The notes under the pieces were generated by a model, which made no database searches, was not told where the DNA came from, and saw only the letters and a list, made by a program, of their open reading frames with translations. Positions 1 to 12,559 of a DNA stretch of 64,000 bases are shown one piece after another (positions within the stretch are counted from its first letter, which is position 1; the number at the start of each line of letters is the position of its first letter). This DNA comes from Symbiodinium microadriaticum (Eukaryota; Sar; Dinophyceae; Suessiales; Symbiodiniaceae): assembly GCA_001939145.1 (NCBI GenBank), contig LSRX01000082.1, positions 694,272-758,271 of the forward strand. Direction: 5' to 3'. The position numbers and the translations under genes are program-made.

Positions 1-93
1 CTATTACTATTACTATTACTATTACTATTACTATTACTATTACTATTACTATTACTATTACTATTACTATCATTATCACTATGACCACTGCTG

Positions 94-138
<45 letters not shown>

Positions 139-174
139 TTACTACTACTACTACTCCTACTCCTAGAATTCCTC

Positions 175-209
<35 letters not shown>

Positions 210-345
210 GCTGCTACTGCTGCTACTACTGCTACTGCTATTACTACTACTACTACTACTACTACTACTCCTCCTCCTACCAGCACCGCCACGACCACCA
301 CCACCACGACCGCGACCACGATCACGACAATGCTGCTGCAGCTGG
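1..345. repeat. Trinucleotide/hexanucleotide microsatellite
   Basis: Bases 1-70 are pure CTATTA hexamers; 95-275 are CTA/CTG/ATT triplets with short interruptions, grading into CCA/CGA triplets to about 345. A threonine-rich open frame crosses it (81-569) but is only the translation of ACT repeats and is not called as a gene. Confidence 0.95.
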
Positions 346-554
346 CACTGCCGATGCCACTACGTACTGGTACTGTTTACTGCCACTGCTACAATCACGA
401 TCACGACGACAACAATCGTGGCAGTGCCGCAGTGCTGCCATTACCACTTCCACGAGTACGACCACTGCAGTACTTTGTTTGCGACCTACTGTGCAGAAGC
501 GGTACTCGCACGCTTAAGCAAAAGGAATACCTTGCTGGTGCAAATTCTTATAAG

Positions 555-720
555 AAGAATTGGAGCTGAACAACTTCCCATGCAGCTTTTGAAGAGAAGC
601 TCTGACTGCACGTCACAGCCAGGACAGTCAACAAAACTCTTGAGGCAGGCGTCACTTTTCTCCAGGAGCCGCAGGAAGCACCAAACAGAGTCCAAGTCTC
701 TGTGTCGGCTCTTCGGCGAC
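555..720 (-). CDS. Candidate exon, unknown protein
   Basis: One minus frame reads as globular protein (segments SVWCFLRLLEKSDACLKS and DVQSELLFKSCMG), with a spread of Cys, Leu, Lys and Asp unlike the flanking low-complexity DNA. I do not recognise a family. No start codon or splice junction could be fixed, so the borders are approximate. It would fit the run of minus-strand exons that follows to the right. A competing minus frame (548-748) is less protein-like but cannot be excluded. Confidence 0.3.
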
Positions 721-873
721 ACATTGACACGGGGACTCGCGCTGCCAAGGTTAGTAATTTGGTGCCGAGGCTGCCAGTAAGTGCTGTTGAGGTGGCTAGG
801 CACTGGCTGATGCTGCCGGGGCTGTCGTATCAATCGCAACCTCCATCCTGAGAAGGTGCGAGGCTCATAACTT

Positions 874-1080
874 CTATGGCTTATGCAAGGCAGGACTAAG
901 GTAGGCTTTGGACTGCCCTGGTTTAGAAGCTCTCACGAGTCGAAGTGTTGCAAGATGCACCGACTTTACAGCAGGATGCCGTGCAAGGATCACCTTAGCA
1001 AGCTTTGTGCTGGCCAGAGCGAACGTGGTTTGAACACTCATGTGTGCGAAGGTTGGTAGATGCACATCACATCGCCACAT
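874..1080 (-). CDS. Candidate exon, unknown protein
   Basis: The minus frame contains MSVQTTFALASTKLAKVILA followed by HPAVKSVHLATLRLVRASK, a basic amphipathic stretch without internal stops. No domain is recognised. It could be a downstream exon of the gene whose exons lie at 1313-3726, since orientation and spacing agree, but no junction was matched in phase. The borders given are those of the open frame. Confidence 0.3.
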   Translation of the reverse strand: MWRCDVHLPTFAHMSVQTTFALASTKLAKVILARHPAVKSVHLATLRLVRASKPGQSKAYLSPALHKP

Positions 1081-1312
1081 GAAGACACGGTCTCATACAG
1101 AAAGAATGGCGCATCAACAAATCGGGTTCCGCAACTGCCAACTCTTGAATTAGTGTGGGCGAGCCATGGCGATGCTTCCCTCTGTGCACCGCCCCGATGC
1201 CAGAAGTGAGAACTGAGTCATCCCAACTCCAAGGCAGCCCGGGAATGATGAGGCCGACACTGAGGCCGAAGGTGTGGCCGTAATATTTATCTGATCACAG
1301 TGGGGCTCAGGT

Positions 1313-3726
1313 TCAACAGGGATCTACGGCAAGCGGCCAGAAGCAAAACTGAGCTGGTAACTTCTGCACATGCAACCTCATGTCCACGCCTTCGTACACG
1401 CAGTACCCAGCAATGTCTGCCAGATCCTCGAGGTGACCCCGAGAGATCCCCCCGAGGAACACAGGAATTTGAGATTTGGGTAGGACGGTTGACATGACTC
1501 GTCGCCGTGCTACCTCAAATTGCGGCTTCCGTTTCGAGGTACATGTCGCTGTGCTTGAATCCAACCAACCTCTTAGATGCCAAGAGTCGTAGCGACAGGC
1601 AGGGACATGGGGCTTCGGCTGCACCGTGAACCTCGAGTGTGAGTGGTGCTCACATCCACATTCCACCACATTCATCCGGATGCAACTGCCATTACCCTGT
1701 GAGGCTGCTCGCAAGCGGGGCTTTGAAACCCTGCGCAAACTGAGTAGGCCCGCTCCATGGAGGTGACGTTCGTATGATTTCTGAAGTCCTGCCGGGCCAG
1801 AACTCTCACTCCACAGCCATGTAAACTTGTATACCCCAAGTCCAACTATCAGGACTGTTCCTTTCAGGTGGATATCTTGAGGGACCAACCCGGCCAAGGA
1901 ATCCCGCCCACCTTGCCCTTGCACGTCTCTATTCCAGCCGCGACATCCTTCAACCTGGGTAAACGCACAAGTGCAGGTTGCGGCCACGACCAATCTGCGG
2001 CAGATTCCAAATCGCGAAACTGAAGCATCATGCAGGCTTCAGGTTTACCCAACCCACTGCAACGTCAAGTGGCTCGAAGACACCCAGGTAGCAGTGGATA
2101 CGCATCACTGCTCTCATCTGGGCCTGAAACAGATGGAAACACAACATGCAGCACTTGGGCCAGGTAGCATGACATTCTCGAATCGTCGAACAGCTAGGAC
2201 AAGATGGGATCGCTCCCCTATTCAGCAATGGAAGCAGGCCACCCTTGTAGACAGTCACATACGTGCTGACAGCAAAAAGCCAAAAGAGCCTAGCACACAC
2301 CCTGTCCTTCAGGAAGGTCTCCTCCACCTTTGCTTGTTGGAGAGTGCGGTTGTAGATAGTCCAGTTGCCATCCTCAGCTGCATGTGTCGGGCGCTGGCCG
2401 GACTTCCGTACGAGAGTTAATTCCTCAAAGAACACCTGAGTCTGTACCTCTCTTGCAATCTTCGCAGGTGCAGCTTTCTCTCTCCCCGTCCCTCCCTGTC
2501 TCCCTCTCTAGCCTTGTGAAGCGAATGCAGCTCCAAACGCCCAGCGCAACCGAGGCATACACACTTTACCCCGATTTCTCGTTCTGCAGCGAAGCATCGA
2601 CACAGCCACCGGCTTCGCGGCATTTCTGACAACAGTAATCATCGTTCAGGGCTTCTCACTCTTCGGGATTGTGCTTTTGGCTTGCAGCTTATGGCTTCGA
2701 AATGGCTGAGCCGTTTTGAAAGGACGAGAGCCCAGGTGTCAAAGCAGAGGCCTGCGGTCTCAGCTTGTTGGCTCTGAACGACAGCTCCACAAGCATAAAA
2801 GGCGGTCTAACTGCACCGAGGTAGAATGTCGCACAAAGGACCCGATTCCCCGCCCTGCTTCCAACCTCCTTGACCGCGGCCTTATACGAGCACGAAGCCT
2901 CGTCCAAGGTGTCCTGAGGACAATGCAGGACTTCAGTGAGGCCGCGGACCCTACCGTATCCCATGCTGCATACTGTTGGGCGAGCGCGTGAAGCCTTAGG
3001 ATCGGCATGCCGTGTGCATCTTCTCCCCAGAGGGATCGCATCAAGGCATCCGCACCTGCGACTTGGCGCAGAAGGTCAAAGTCTGGTCGAAGGCCTCGGC
3101 ATCTCCAGCTGAGGTCTCCACTCAGCGTGACAGTCAGTCTGGAGAGGCCCAGGCATTCTTGGCTTCAGCGGCGTTTCGCTCATACTCCGCCACGTCCTCG
3201 CTCAAAACAGTTCCAGCCACAAGCGGGATGCTTTCAGCGTCAGTTGCACGTGCAATCCTTCTATACTCGGAGGGATGCAAGTACTTCCAAACATCTAGCC
3301 AGCCTAGCCGCTGGCCAAACAGCTTCTGCAATCTGCAACCTAGTTACTAGTTACGTCTCATTGTACCCTCAATCTGAAACCTACCGACGACATTCCCATG
3401 CAAGCATGCTGTACAACACGACATTCAGTGCTCAGCAGTCCAACATTCCAACATACTCGGGCAAAAGCGTCTCACGGACCTAACTAAGCTATCCAAGCTC
3501 AAACTCTCCACGTCCTGCTTGGCGCGCTCACACTGCTCACCTGGACTGTGAGCGCTTTCTTCAATCCGAACAAGAATCTGACATATCAAAGCTGGGAGAT
3601 GCCAGTACAAAGCAAGATGCGCGACTCGCGGATCTTCATGTACTCTTTGTCCCACCAAGCCAGCTGGTCTTTCAGGAAATCAATATACCTCATCGCAGCC
3701 ATGACATGTAGGATCATGTAGGACTG
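1313..3726 (-). CDS. Multi-exon protein-coding gene segment, unknown function
   Basis: At least six minus-strand exon candidates in 5'-3' order: 3726-3609 (YMILHVMAAMRYIDFLKDQL, then WWDKEYMKIRESRILL; flanked by CCACAG before it and GTACTG after it, so both edges look like splice sites), 3320-3140 (LGWLDVWKYLHPSEYRR), 3105-2925 (FDLLRQVAGADALMRSLWGE), 2435-2225 (TIYNRTLQQAKVEETFLKDR, then a hydrophobic FWLFAVSTYVTVY stretch that could be a membrane segment), 2050-1864 (FRDLESAADWSW) and 1540-1313 (SRGHLEDLADIAGYCVYEG). No known family is recognised. Whether all belong to one transcript is inferred only from shared strand and regular spacing. Confidence 0.5.
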
Positions 3727-4149
3727 CTGTGGCAAGCACCTAGCAGGACCTGGCACAATGGCTTGTGGCTGCGTCCTTGAGAAGCTTAATCAAGCACATG
3801 TCTCACCTGCTTGCCTTATCTCATAACTTTTCTCAACAAATTGGCTGCAAGTGAAGAGGCTGGGGTTAAGAGGGCGGAGGGCTTGAGGAGAGGTTGGGTG
3901 GGGGACTGCGAGAACAAGGGACAGCACAACCGGTGATGGAATACTCCAACCAGAACGCTGCATATCGGACCATTCGCAACTGAAGCATATCGGAACAGTC
4001 ACAACTGAAAAAACTTCAGGTAAGGCATAGCACAACCATTCCAATTGTAAGAAGTTGGAAATTTGGTTCAACTTACAGCCCTATATGTAAAGTTCACGTC
4101 TTCCTCAAGGTTGTGCTGCGAAAGGTTTGGGGGAAACGGTTAATTAACA

Positions 4150-4176
4150 GAGAGCGAGCGAGCGAGGGAGCGAGCA

Positions 4177-4220
<44 letters not shown>

Positions 4221-4540
4221 ACGAAGAAAAATGTACATTTAATTACTTGATTAACTAACTAAAGATGTAACTCTTTGATTGAATAAGTAATTAGGCAATT
4301 AAGCGATGCAGTATAATCATTTAATGAACGCAAGACTGAACCAACAAACGAGTGCATGAATGCGTGCATGCCTGAATGCATGTAGAAATGCTTGAATGCA
4401 TGACTGCATGAAAGGATGAATGCGTGAGTGAGTGAGTGAGTGAGTGAGTGATTGAGTGAGTGAATGAACGCATGGTTGTTTGTTATTGACTGAATGATTG
4501 GATGAATGGATGGACGGCTGAGTGAAGCGGCTGGATGGGT
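4150..4540. repeat. GA microsatellite and TGAATG/GAGT tetranucleotide repeats
   Basis: 4150-4220 is GAGC/GA repeat; 4320-4540 is built of diverged TGAATGCATG and GAGT units. The surrounding 3735-4600 is AT-rich and shows no convincing coding frame. It probably lies between genes or inside a large intron. Confidence 0.9.
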
Positions 4541-5603
4541 GAATGACTGAATGAGCGAATTAACGGATAATTTGCTTACCTACTTGACTTGTTTATCTAC
4601 TTATATGTCTTTACCATTGCTTACCGAAATGCCAACTTCTGAATTGACCCCGTTGTGCCTTGTACCGCTGACTGCAGGGTAGCGGTCTGTGTTGAAAAGA
4701 CAGTCCCTGGACGTTCCGACCTGAGTGAACGACAACACAGCGGAACAAGGCCTTCTGCACAAAGCCGAGCTTGGGGCAGGGAAGGTTCGGGAGGTCTCGT
4801 TGCCCGCATAGTATGCGCACAGGACCTCCATCCGCGCCTCAGCCGATTCTTGCTGGCATGGAATCACGGAAATACTGCAACATAGCGTAGCCTCCATCTG
4901 AAATCGGCGCTCTTGATTGTGGGTATCAGGGTGGTATGAATTCGAGTTTTCTCGAAGCGCCAAGTGCTGGAGTGTGCACTGCAAGCCTTGGCATCCTTCG
5001 CCAGCTCTTCCATGTCCTGCGCCCAGGAACTGCGAGAACGGTTTATTTACACAGTTCTGCACAGCTTCATGTCGTTGTGAAATGGCTGCCATGTCATGTC
5101 CGGAGTCTGCAGATGCTCTCCGCGCTTGTTGTTTAGACACCTGTGCCCACTTATGTTGCAAACCGTGACTTGCGTTGCTATTGATGGTCGCTCCCATTTT
5201 GCTTGGATGCCTTTTGCATTGACAACCTATCGACTCCCGACCCTGCTGGCCCATTCCGCGTCCCCTTCTGAAGCGGCATTATGCCGTCGATTGCGTACTT
5301 GTAGACAATCGATACAAAAAAAGTGCACCAGTCATGCAGGCCTCCCAGTACACTCGCACCTTTGCCTGGATCTGGCGGCAATTCCTGACAGCGATAATAA
5401 CTGCGGCCACTGCGAGCAAACTGTATCCGTGATGCTAGTAGTTTGGGATGTTGCTCCCAACAATAACGGTCAATTGCCTGACTCAAGCGGCCTGCAGTTG
5501 CAAAGGACCGAAGATCGTTGCCCAAACTCTGGCTGGCTCTGGACGGCAGACCGGAAGCTGAAGCCAACCGCAGCCGAAGACTCTAAGAGCCCTTAGCAGC
5601 AAA

Positions 5604-6420
5604 GCCAGTGTCGGATCCCAGGCCTGTGCTCGTTTGCCAGAGCAGGTAGTCGGAAGCCGTCCGGGCTGTAGCGAGAGAAGTTCTCCTGTGTGAGCTCAAT
5701 ACGGCTACAGCCTCACTTTCCAAGCGGGGAAGCCAAACCCATCCAAACTGCGTGCAAGCATGACCCTTGAGCAGTGCGCAACGACTGGCCCTCTCTGAGC
5801 AAGAGAGGTTCTGAGAAGCAGGCTGCCGTTGAGGCATTCTTGTAACTCTCAACGTCCTGTCAGCACAAGGCCAACGTGCCAAAAAGAAGCACTGCAGGCT
5901 TGGGAGGACTGAACATGTTTCAATCTACCAGCATATGGCTAATCTGCAGTGGAATACCTTATGTCTTCACACTAGATAGACACTAGATGACGTGGCCCTC
6001 AGAACACAGAATTGCACAAATCTGTCATCCACATTCCAAAACCCTGCTTTCAAAGCCAATCCCCCAAGTGTCCTCGACGAAGCACTTTAGGACGGCTTCG
6101 TACTGGGCCTTCGTAACACGTTCGGACTCTGCAGGCCCCCAAACTCGTCTCCGAGCACTCAATCCAGATCAAAGGCCCCCGCAGCAAGAGCCCTCGTTGT
6201 GGCATTGTGCTGTTCGTAGAGCTCCTGCAAGGAGGAGAACTCATACTCTGCGCACGCTGTGGTCAAAGGAACTTTTTGCACTCTTGGACATCGAGGCGAT
6301 CTGCCTGGTGCGACGATGGCTATGTCATCCACATCCACGCAGCCCTGCGTCCTTTCTCATTTTGTTGTCAAGGATCGTCCGGACTTCTTCAATAAAGGCG
6401 ACCCTGGTTCGCATGGACAT
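5604..6420 (-). CDS. Multi-exon gene segment with very short exons, unknown function
   Basis: Four short minus-strand coding blocks are visible: about 6420-6340 (MRTRVAFIEEVRTILDNKM), 6258-6160 (EYEFSSLQELYEQHNATTRA), 6120-6046 (VTKAQYEAVLKCFVEDTWG) and 5705-5604 (IELTQENFSRYSPDGF, then RLPALANEHRPGIRHW). Each is helical and charged, ends at an in-frame stop or a GT soon after, and begins near an AG, as expected of exons of 75-105 bases. No domain is recognised. They could form one protein with the exons at 6897-8803. A possible further exon (LGNDLRSFATAGRLSQAI) lies at about 5540-5430. Confidence 0.5.
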
Positions 6421-6896
6421 GCATGGCACGGAAGCAGCACAGCAACACATCTCGTGAGATGCTGCCGCGGCACATTCCGGGCATCGCCCCCTGGTTCACC
6501 AGCTGCAGCACCGATCTTGCCGCGTAAGAGGCCGGGGGTTGGGGAGTGAGCTGCAACTAGGTTTGAACTAGCTAAAAGATCGGGCATCCCAGGCATCGCT
6601 GCAGTAAGCATGCAACATCATGCAACAGAATACATGTAGACAGGTGCACCCTGTGGGCAAGGGACTCAATCAGCTCGACAGATCGACGAGGTGGCGGGCT
6701 CAGGCATGGATTGCACGTGCTGCAGATCTTGCTGCGAACTGGGCACCTCTCCAAATTAGCAAGTTCGGGGTCGTCTTCAGCTGGAACATCATCCGGACTC
6801 AGAGCGGTTCAGTCACTGCTTGGCACTTGGGACGCAGCGAGATGCGACAGCAAAAGTTCGAGTGGAAATGTTGAGGGTCACGGCACAGGGTTTTGA

Positions 6897-8803
6897 TTCC
6901 AGGTCACTTCTTCCCTCTGTTTGTACCGAAGTGAACGCACCTCGACCCAGAACTCTTTACCGCTACTCGCGCTTTCCCCACCACTGTCCCCACCACAACA
7001 CTGCCCAAGCTTCTCTGATACATCCAGCTGCTTCTGCCGTGTGGCTTCACCAGCGAGGCAACTGACTGCTTGGGCGCTGATGCGACAGGCCTTGCAGACA
7101 TGGGGATAGCGCAGAGGTATGGCAACTATAGAACATGGAGGATGTCGAATCGTCGGTTCACCAAATTCAACAGCAGCGTTCGTTGTACTGTCAACTTGTC
7201 GTCTTCTGTCCAGTGCCAAATCCTGCCGAGCGAGATCGGCGCCATGAAGGCAATACTGATCCGAAGCACATGACGCCTAGAAATGCAACCACCAAGCCAG
7301 GAAGAGCGATGAAGACTTTGATCCCAAAACGGTCAGTTTGGTCCAGGCCCACGGCTGGGCGGGCTTCGAGCTCAACTGGCAACCGCGCAGACATGTGAGC
7401 GAAGCCGTGTTGATGCTGCAGGCATTAACATGCGTTTCTTTGGCACATGGCGGTCGGAACTAGAGCTGGCTTCGTGGGGATGCAACTACAGGTAGGCAAT
7501 CGGCCACTGACTGAGCCCTCCATCAACACAAACCCAGAAATCCAACAAGCAGCGGCGATCTGTACAGCCGCTGACTTTTCAACCTACGAAATTTGTATTT
7601 TTTAAAACCTTGTGAGCTCGGCTGTTAACACATAGAACGGGACACATCCGAAAGAGGTGAGTCCAGCACCGAGTAACCGGAAGCACTTCTAAACTGCTCT
7701 GTTAACAGAGAGCACAGTAAGACGGCACTCTGGCAAATATCATTCCACCTCTCCACTGCGATCGAAATCGTCTTCCCGCGCATCAGCAACAGACCTGCCG
7801 CAGGCTATTGGTCTGGACTGCGCTTTACGTACGGGCTCATCTGGAACATCGCCTCTCCTCAAAACTGAGGGGCAAGCGGCGGTGCAATCTCAGCAGCCTC
7901 CTGGGCAGGACGTTGCTTGTCACAATTTGTCACAAATCCCAAGAAACACAGAGAGGCTTGTGGCACCTCTGTCGCAGGAGGACAGTGCTGAGGCTGCAGA
8001 CCCTTTGGAACTGAGAATCCAGAGATTCTGTGTCAGCGGAGGTCCTGCTGACAGTCGCAACGATGACTGTACCAAAAGCAGATAAGGAATGAGTGCTGAG
8101 GCCTGACGGTACCGGTACAACTCTCTACACATGCATAAAGATGCTGCAAGGCTTAGCCTCACATGCGTGAGATGCATCGCATCTGGCATCTTGAACGGAT
8201 CATTGTCAACGTCGCTCCATAATATCATCTGTAAAGTCTCCCCAGGAATAGCCACATCTAGGCACCCAGCCTACAAACGTTTAGACTCACAGTTCTGGCT
8301 GTAGCGCAGTGAGGATCGGGCGAGCCGGCATCCAGTGTCTGCAGCGCCTTGTGATAAGGTCGACAAGCACGACGTTTGCAGCTTGACAGAGCTCCATAGC
8401 CGTCCGGCCGTCAATGCACTTTCGCACCTCTACGCATTGCTGAGTCTGGCACAACATCGACTCCCGAAGCGAGATCGCTGGCTGGCTGCACTTCCGACCT
8501 CTGGCTACAGTGCTCCTGCGATGTCCGAAAAGATCAGAGCCCAGCACAAACATTGGAGATTCGACTTCGGAACTCGTCAGCACAGCTCAGGTGAAGGCAG
8601 GTCTAGCTCTTCCTGGTCGTCGAAATCATCCCAACCTCGCAGGTGCAACTCCCGCTAACAACGCTGCACAAGGCCGAAACCAACATCCTAAACACAGGCT
8701 TTTTCATCTTTGGCTCGTAGATCAGAGACCCACCTTGATCCACGTGCACACCCTCGTTGCCTCCACGACGCTCTTCTGTCAGAGCTGCTTGCACCTTCTG
8801 CAA
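6897..8803 (-). CDS. Multi-exon gene segment, probable membrane protein
   Basis: Minus-strand exon candidates: 8803-8660 (LQKVQAALTEERRGGNEG, later YEPKMKKPVFRMLVSALC), 8440-8287 (CVEVRKCIDGRTAMELCQAA, ending LTALQPEL), 8260-8160 (AIPGETLQMILWSDVDNDPF), 7394-7225 (ARLPVELEARPAVGLDQTDR, then a hydrophobic span IKVFIALPGLVVAFLGVM typical of a transmembrane helix) and 7100-6897 (CKACRISAQAVSCL, later SGKEFWVEVRSLRYKQ). The block at 8440-8287 resembles a single degenerate ankyrin-like helix pair, but this is weak. The function is unknown; linking the exons into one gene is inference. Confidence 0.45.
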
Positions 8804-9497
8804 GGCGTTTGCTCAAGCGGAAACAGTGATGGATTGAACATGCACACGAAGAAATACCGAGGGTAGGTTGTGAGGTTGTCGTCAGCTGGTTTGGTAAATC
8901 CGTCGCATCCCAAGTCGTATCATTCGTGCTGTTCTGGCAACTATGCAGGCCCCACCGACTACAGTACAATGCTGAGTGGAAGCGTCGACATGCGCATCGC
9001 ACGTAAGATTCGCAAGCCTTGCGCGCATACTCCAGGGATCGCAGGCTGGTCTTCCCAAGACCTTCGCGGGGCCAAGAGTCTCAAAAAACCAGCAAGCCAC
9101 CAGTTTAGCCGCAGTCGTTGCAGCGTCTGGCTTGAGCTTGCGAGCTGCTCCAGGTTGCGGATTTGTGTGCATCAATCAGCAAGGAGGTGAGGATCGACTG
9201 TTCAGACTGTTCACAGCCTTGCAGATGTGGCCCGTTCTACTACATTCATTAGAAGAGCCGCCTCGGATGCATTACGACAGCTACATGCATTTATGCGAGC
9301 AAATTGCTACAGGCAGTTGACATGCGCAGCAAGGTGTCATGTTCGCGAAGTGGGAACTTGCAGACTTGCACGTTCTCGAAGTAGCATAACAATGCAATTC
9401 GCGCCGACTCACTCTACTGAAGACACTTTGGGCATCCTGAGGACGTAACTGCGGCTCTGGGCACAGACTGCCAGCAGCCAGCCCAGCACGCCAAACT

Positions 9498-9869
9498 TCA
9501 TCGACGCAGGAGTACCCTTCCGCAAGGCAGCTCCATCACATGATCATGCTGAAGGCCCCCCTTTATCTGCGGTGTTGGTTTGCAGGATCGCAGGTTCAAT
9601 GGAGCACGTGGTGGCTTATCTCTAGCCCTCGAGGGCTTCAAGTTAGAAGTTTCAACACTTCCAGAAGCGGATCGAGAAAATCGACTGGAAGGATTTGCAT
9701 GAACTGTGAGCAGGGTTGTGACTAGTCCATGCACGACAAAAAAACCCTCAACACAGCTATGTTCAAGGTGACATACCATGATGCCGTAGGTTAGCTTGGA
9801 CACGATGTGGTCAAGAGCGCTGCAAGGCAAGGCACACTGAACGCCCAATCCCAACACTGACACTTCCAA
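9498..9869 (-). CDS. Candidate exon, unknown protein
   Basis: The first third of this open minus frame (about 9869-9780) reads SVLGLGVQCALPCSALDH then IVSKLTYGIMV and is protein-like; the remainder is arginine/serine-rich and may be intron or untranslated. It lies directly beside the large trinucleotide repeat at 9940. Between 8810 and 9780 no other convincing exon was found. Confidence 0.25.
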   Translation of the reverse strand: MEVSVLGLGVQCALPCSALDHIVSKLTYGIMVCHLEHSCVEGFFVVHGLVTTLLTVHANPSSRFSRSASGSVETSNLKPSRARDKPPRAPLNLRSCKPTPQIKGGLQHDHVMELPCGRVLLRR

Positions 9870-9939
9870 TGCAGGATCGCCTCGAAGCCTCCGCCATGAC
9901 GCGGAGAGCCGGAGGGCTTGAGCCGCAAAAGGACAATGA

Positions 9940-9998
9940 AGGTATCAAACACAGTAGTAACGGTCGTCGTCGCTGTTGCGGTGGAGGCGGTGAAGAAC

Positions 9999-10040
<42 letters not shown>

Positions 10041-10620
10041 CGTCGTCGTCGTCGTCGTGGTGGTGGTAGTAGTAGTAGTAGTAGTTGTTGTTGTTGTAGT
10101 TGTTGTTGTTGTTACTGTAGTATAGTGGTCGTGGTCGTAGCCGTAGTCCTAATGGTACTAGTAGTAGTCGTCGTCTTCGTCGTCGTAGTGGTAGTGGTAG
10201 TGGTAGTAGTAGTAGTAGTAGTCGTCGTCGTCGTCGTAGTAGTAGTAGCAGTAGTAGCTGTGGTGGTAGTAGAAGTAGTCAACACACATCGTCGACAGCA
10301 GCAGCAGCAGCAGCACGGCAGCAGCAGCACAGCAGCAGCAAACCTAGCACCACTACTACAGCTACTCCTTCGCCTGCTGCTGCTGCTGCTGTTGCTGCTT
10401 CTGCTGCTGCTACTGCTACTGCTACTCCTCCTGCTGCTACAACTGCAATTATTGCTAATTGCAACTATACTAATTACTACCAGTACTGCTACTGGTAGTA
10501 CCATCATAGGTACTGTCCTGATCACTACTAGTATCACTCTTGCTACACCGAGCCCGGCAGCAGCAACAAGAACAACTACTGCGGCAGCAAAAGCAGCCGC
10601 ACCCGGCAGCAGGGACGGCA
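9940..10620. repeat. Compound trinucleotide microsatellite (GTA/GTC, CAG, CTG)
   Basis: Blocks of GTA, GTC, TTG and GGT triplets run from 9990 to 10275, followed by a CAG block at about 10288-10350 and a CTG block at about 10376-10430, so CAG and CTG arms face each other. Long open frames on both strands (Val-rich on plus 9918-10658, Thr/Ser-rich on minus 10112-10621) are translations of the repeat and are not genes. Confidence 0.95.
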
Positions 10621-10964
10621 TGACGAGAGGAGCACAGGCAGTTGCTCATGATTCATGATTTACCACACCACAACTATTTGTGGTACCGCAATTGGCACAA
10701 GCTTCTCCAGGGCACGGGCATGACGATGATGCCGTTGGCTGCGGCCATCGCCAGGCACTGAGTCTCTGCTTGCCTCTTGCGAGCTTTGCCTGAGGTCAGA
10801 AACTTGACATAAGTGTAGCATCAATACGGTTATGCTGCTTTCGTTGATGGCGGAGGTGCAGAAACATGCAGTGGTAGGAGGAATTGACCAGTGACCGGTA
10901 CCGCCAATATCATCATTACCACGACTATTTCGACTATGATCCAGAATACCGTCATCATCATCCA

Positions 10965-11005
10965 GACATCCTCACCATCATCATCATCATCATCATCATC
11001 ATCTT
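10965..11005. repeat. ATC trinucleotide microsatellite
   Basis: A run of CAT/ATC triplets interrupted only at its edges. The block from 10660 to 10965 has no convincing coding frame. Confidence 0.95.
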
Positions 11006-11039
11006 CATGACCCAACAGCATCAACATCATGAACACCTA

Positions 11040-11225
11040 GTTCTATTCTCATCGTGATGCTGCCGTCTCCGATTCCTCCGCCCTTACTCTCGGGAAGTTG
11101 TACAATCACTGTGAGTGCCGCTGTCCAGACACTAAGTGGACAGTCGTCATCAATAAACTGAGGATCACAGCAGCATTCCCAGTGCAACACTGCTATGTTA
11201 CAGGGAAGGTCTTCGATTGGGGGGC
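11040..11225 (-). CDS. Candidate exon, unknown protein
   Basis: The minus frame gives PPIEDLPCNIAVLHWECCCD followed by PQFIDDDCPLSVWTAALTV and VQLPESKGGGIGDGSITM: balanced composition, tryptophans and no stop for 60 codons. No family is recognised. It is unusual in its CCC cluster. Orientation agrees with neighbouring minus exons. Confidence 0.4.
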
Positions 11226-12204
11226 ATGTTGCATGAGACGGAAGCTGATTCAACGGTTCAGCTGGTTCTCTATCTAGTGGAGCTGTGTGCGACTTTGATT
11301 GGCACGATATGGCAGTTCCGTGGTATTAAATTGAGGTCTCCTGACTTTCCAGGCCTGCAGGGCCTGCAAGCTGTGTCGTGAGCGCTCGCTTCAAGTCCTT
11401 TCTGGGAGCCCGACGCATGGAGGCCTCGCGACATTCCTCGTGCCGGTGGACGAGTCAGACAGGACCGAAGCGCAGGAAAGAAGTGCATTGCAGGCTGCTG
11501 CTCGCTACAACCCACACTGCCCACGGCAAAAGCCCTGGACCTCGGAGCTCAAAAAGGGCGGCTCGACCCCGTGCTCCTTGGCCCAACCAGCCAAGCAGTC
11601 GCGCAGCAGCTGGTGCTTCGCCCTTGCATACATGTGGCTGCGTGTAAGCTGGCATCCATGCTGCACGTTTACACGAGGCATGCAAGGACAGAAATCGCGA
11701 GACAGGCGGGTTTAGATGTCGTGATGTCTGTCCGTGTCCCTGCTTTGGCTTCTACTCCCTAGTCAGACTGACATGAAGTTGACGGGTCAAGAAGGCAGAG
11801 CAAGCCTTCGCTTCGTGGCTTAGCCTAGAGTCCTAGAGCTGTTTGCCATGCAGACCCAACCTGGGTGCCAGCGACGACTAGTATGGTTGGCATTTTGATC
11901 CAGCACAGCCCGAATCTCAGCCACGCACCGCGCCAGCCGCTGATCCGACGTATTCCACCTGAGCCCAGCAAGAGCTAAAGTTCAGTGCCTCGCTGCGAAG
12001 AAACGATCGCAACCGAAGAGCCGAAGGCTGCGAAGCCGTGCGGACTTGTCCTCCGCCTGGCGTTTCAGCAGGCTCGTGAAGCGCCGGAACGTGGGCTGTT
12101 AAGGGGTGTGAACCTCTGTGAGAGATGCTTCAACCACAAAGCATGCATACTAGAACACGAGAGAGAAAGAGGCGTAGCAAAGCGGGACAATGAAGTAAAG
12201 CATT

Positions 12205-12240
12205 GCAGCGATAGAGAGAGAGAGAGAGAGAGAGAGGGAG
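12205..12240. repeat. GA dinucleotide microsatellite
   Basis: About 14 GA units preceded by AGAGAGA-containing DNA. It sits inside a longer open minus frame (12065-12721), where it translates to a Ser/Leu tract, so this part of that frame is unlikely to be coding. Confidence 0.95.
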
Positions 12241-12559
12241 ACAGACTGATGGATCGACGGAATGATACTGGGCAGAGTTGCAGTGCACTTGGGGGAGAGT
12301 CAGTGAGAAGCGCAGATGCCCGGCCAAGTGTCTCGGAAGCGAGCTGACGAGCATGGCTTCTGAGGAGGTTATTCGCAGCAGTAGCGCCTTTCTCTTGGTC
12401 AGGACTTCTTGCCAGCCATGCCAGCATGTCAGGATTTCTGACCTTGGGTGGTTTCGGGGATAAACTTGTCTCACGCGATAAGAATCGGTACAAACCTACG
12501 GCATCTTTGGTGCTTTCCCGTCTGCATCCATCGAACCACTCCACTGATGCTGCAGGCAA

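Noticed and set aside
81..569. 162-residue threonine-rich ORF
   Set aside because: Translation of ACT triplets; the 3' part is not protein-like.
4601..5254. 217-residue minus ORF
   Set aside because: Composition is not globular, three overlapping minus frames are equally open, and no motif or junction supports it.
9918..10658. Val/Ser-rich plus ORF and Thr-rich minus ORF
   Set aside because: Both are translations of trinucleotide repeats.
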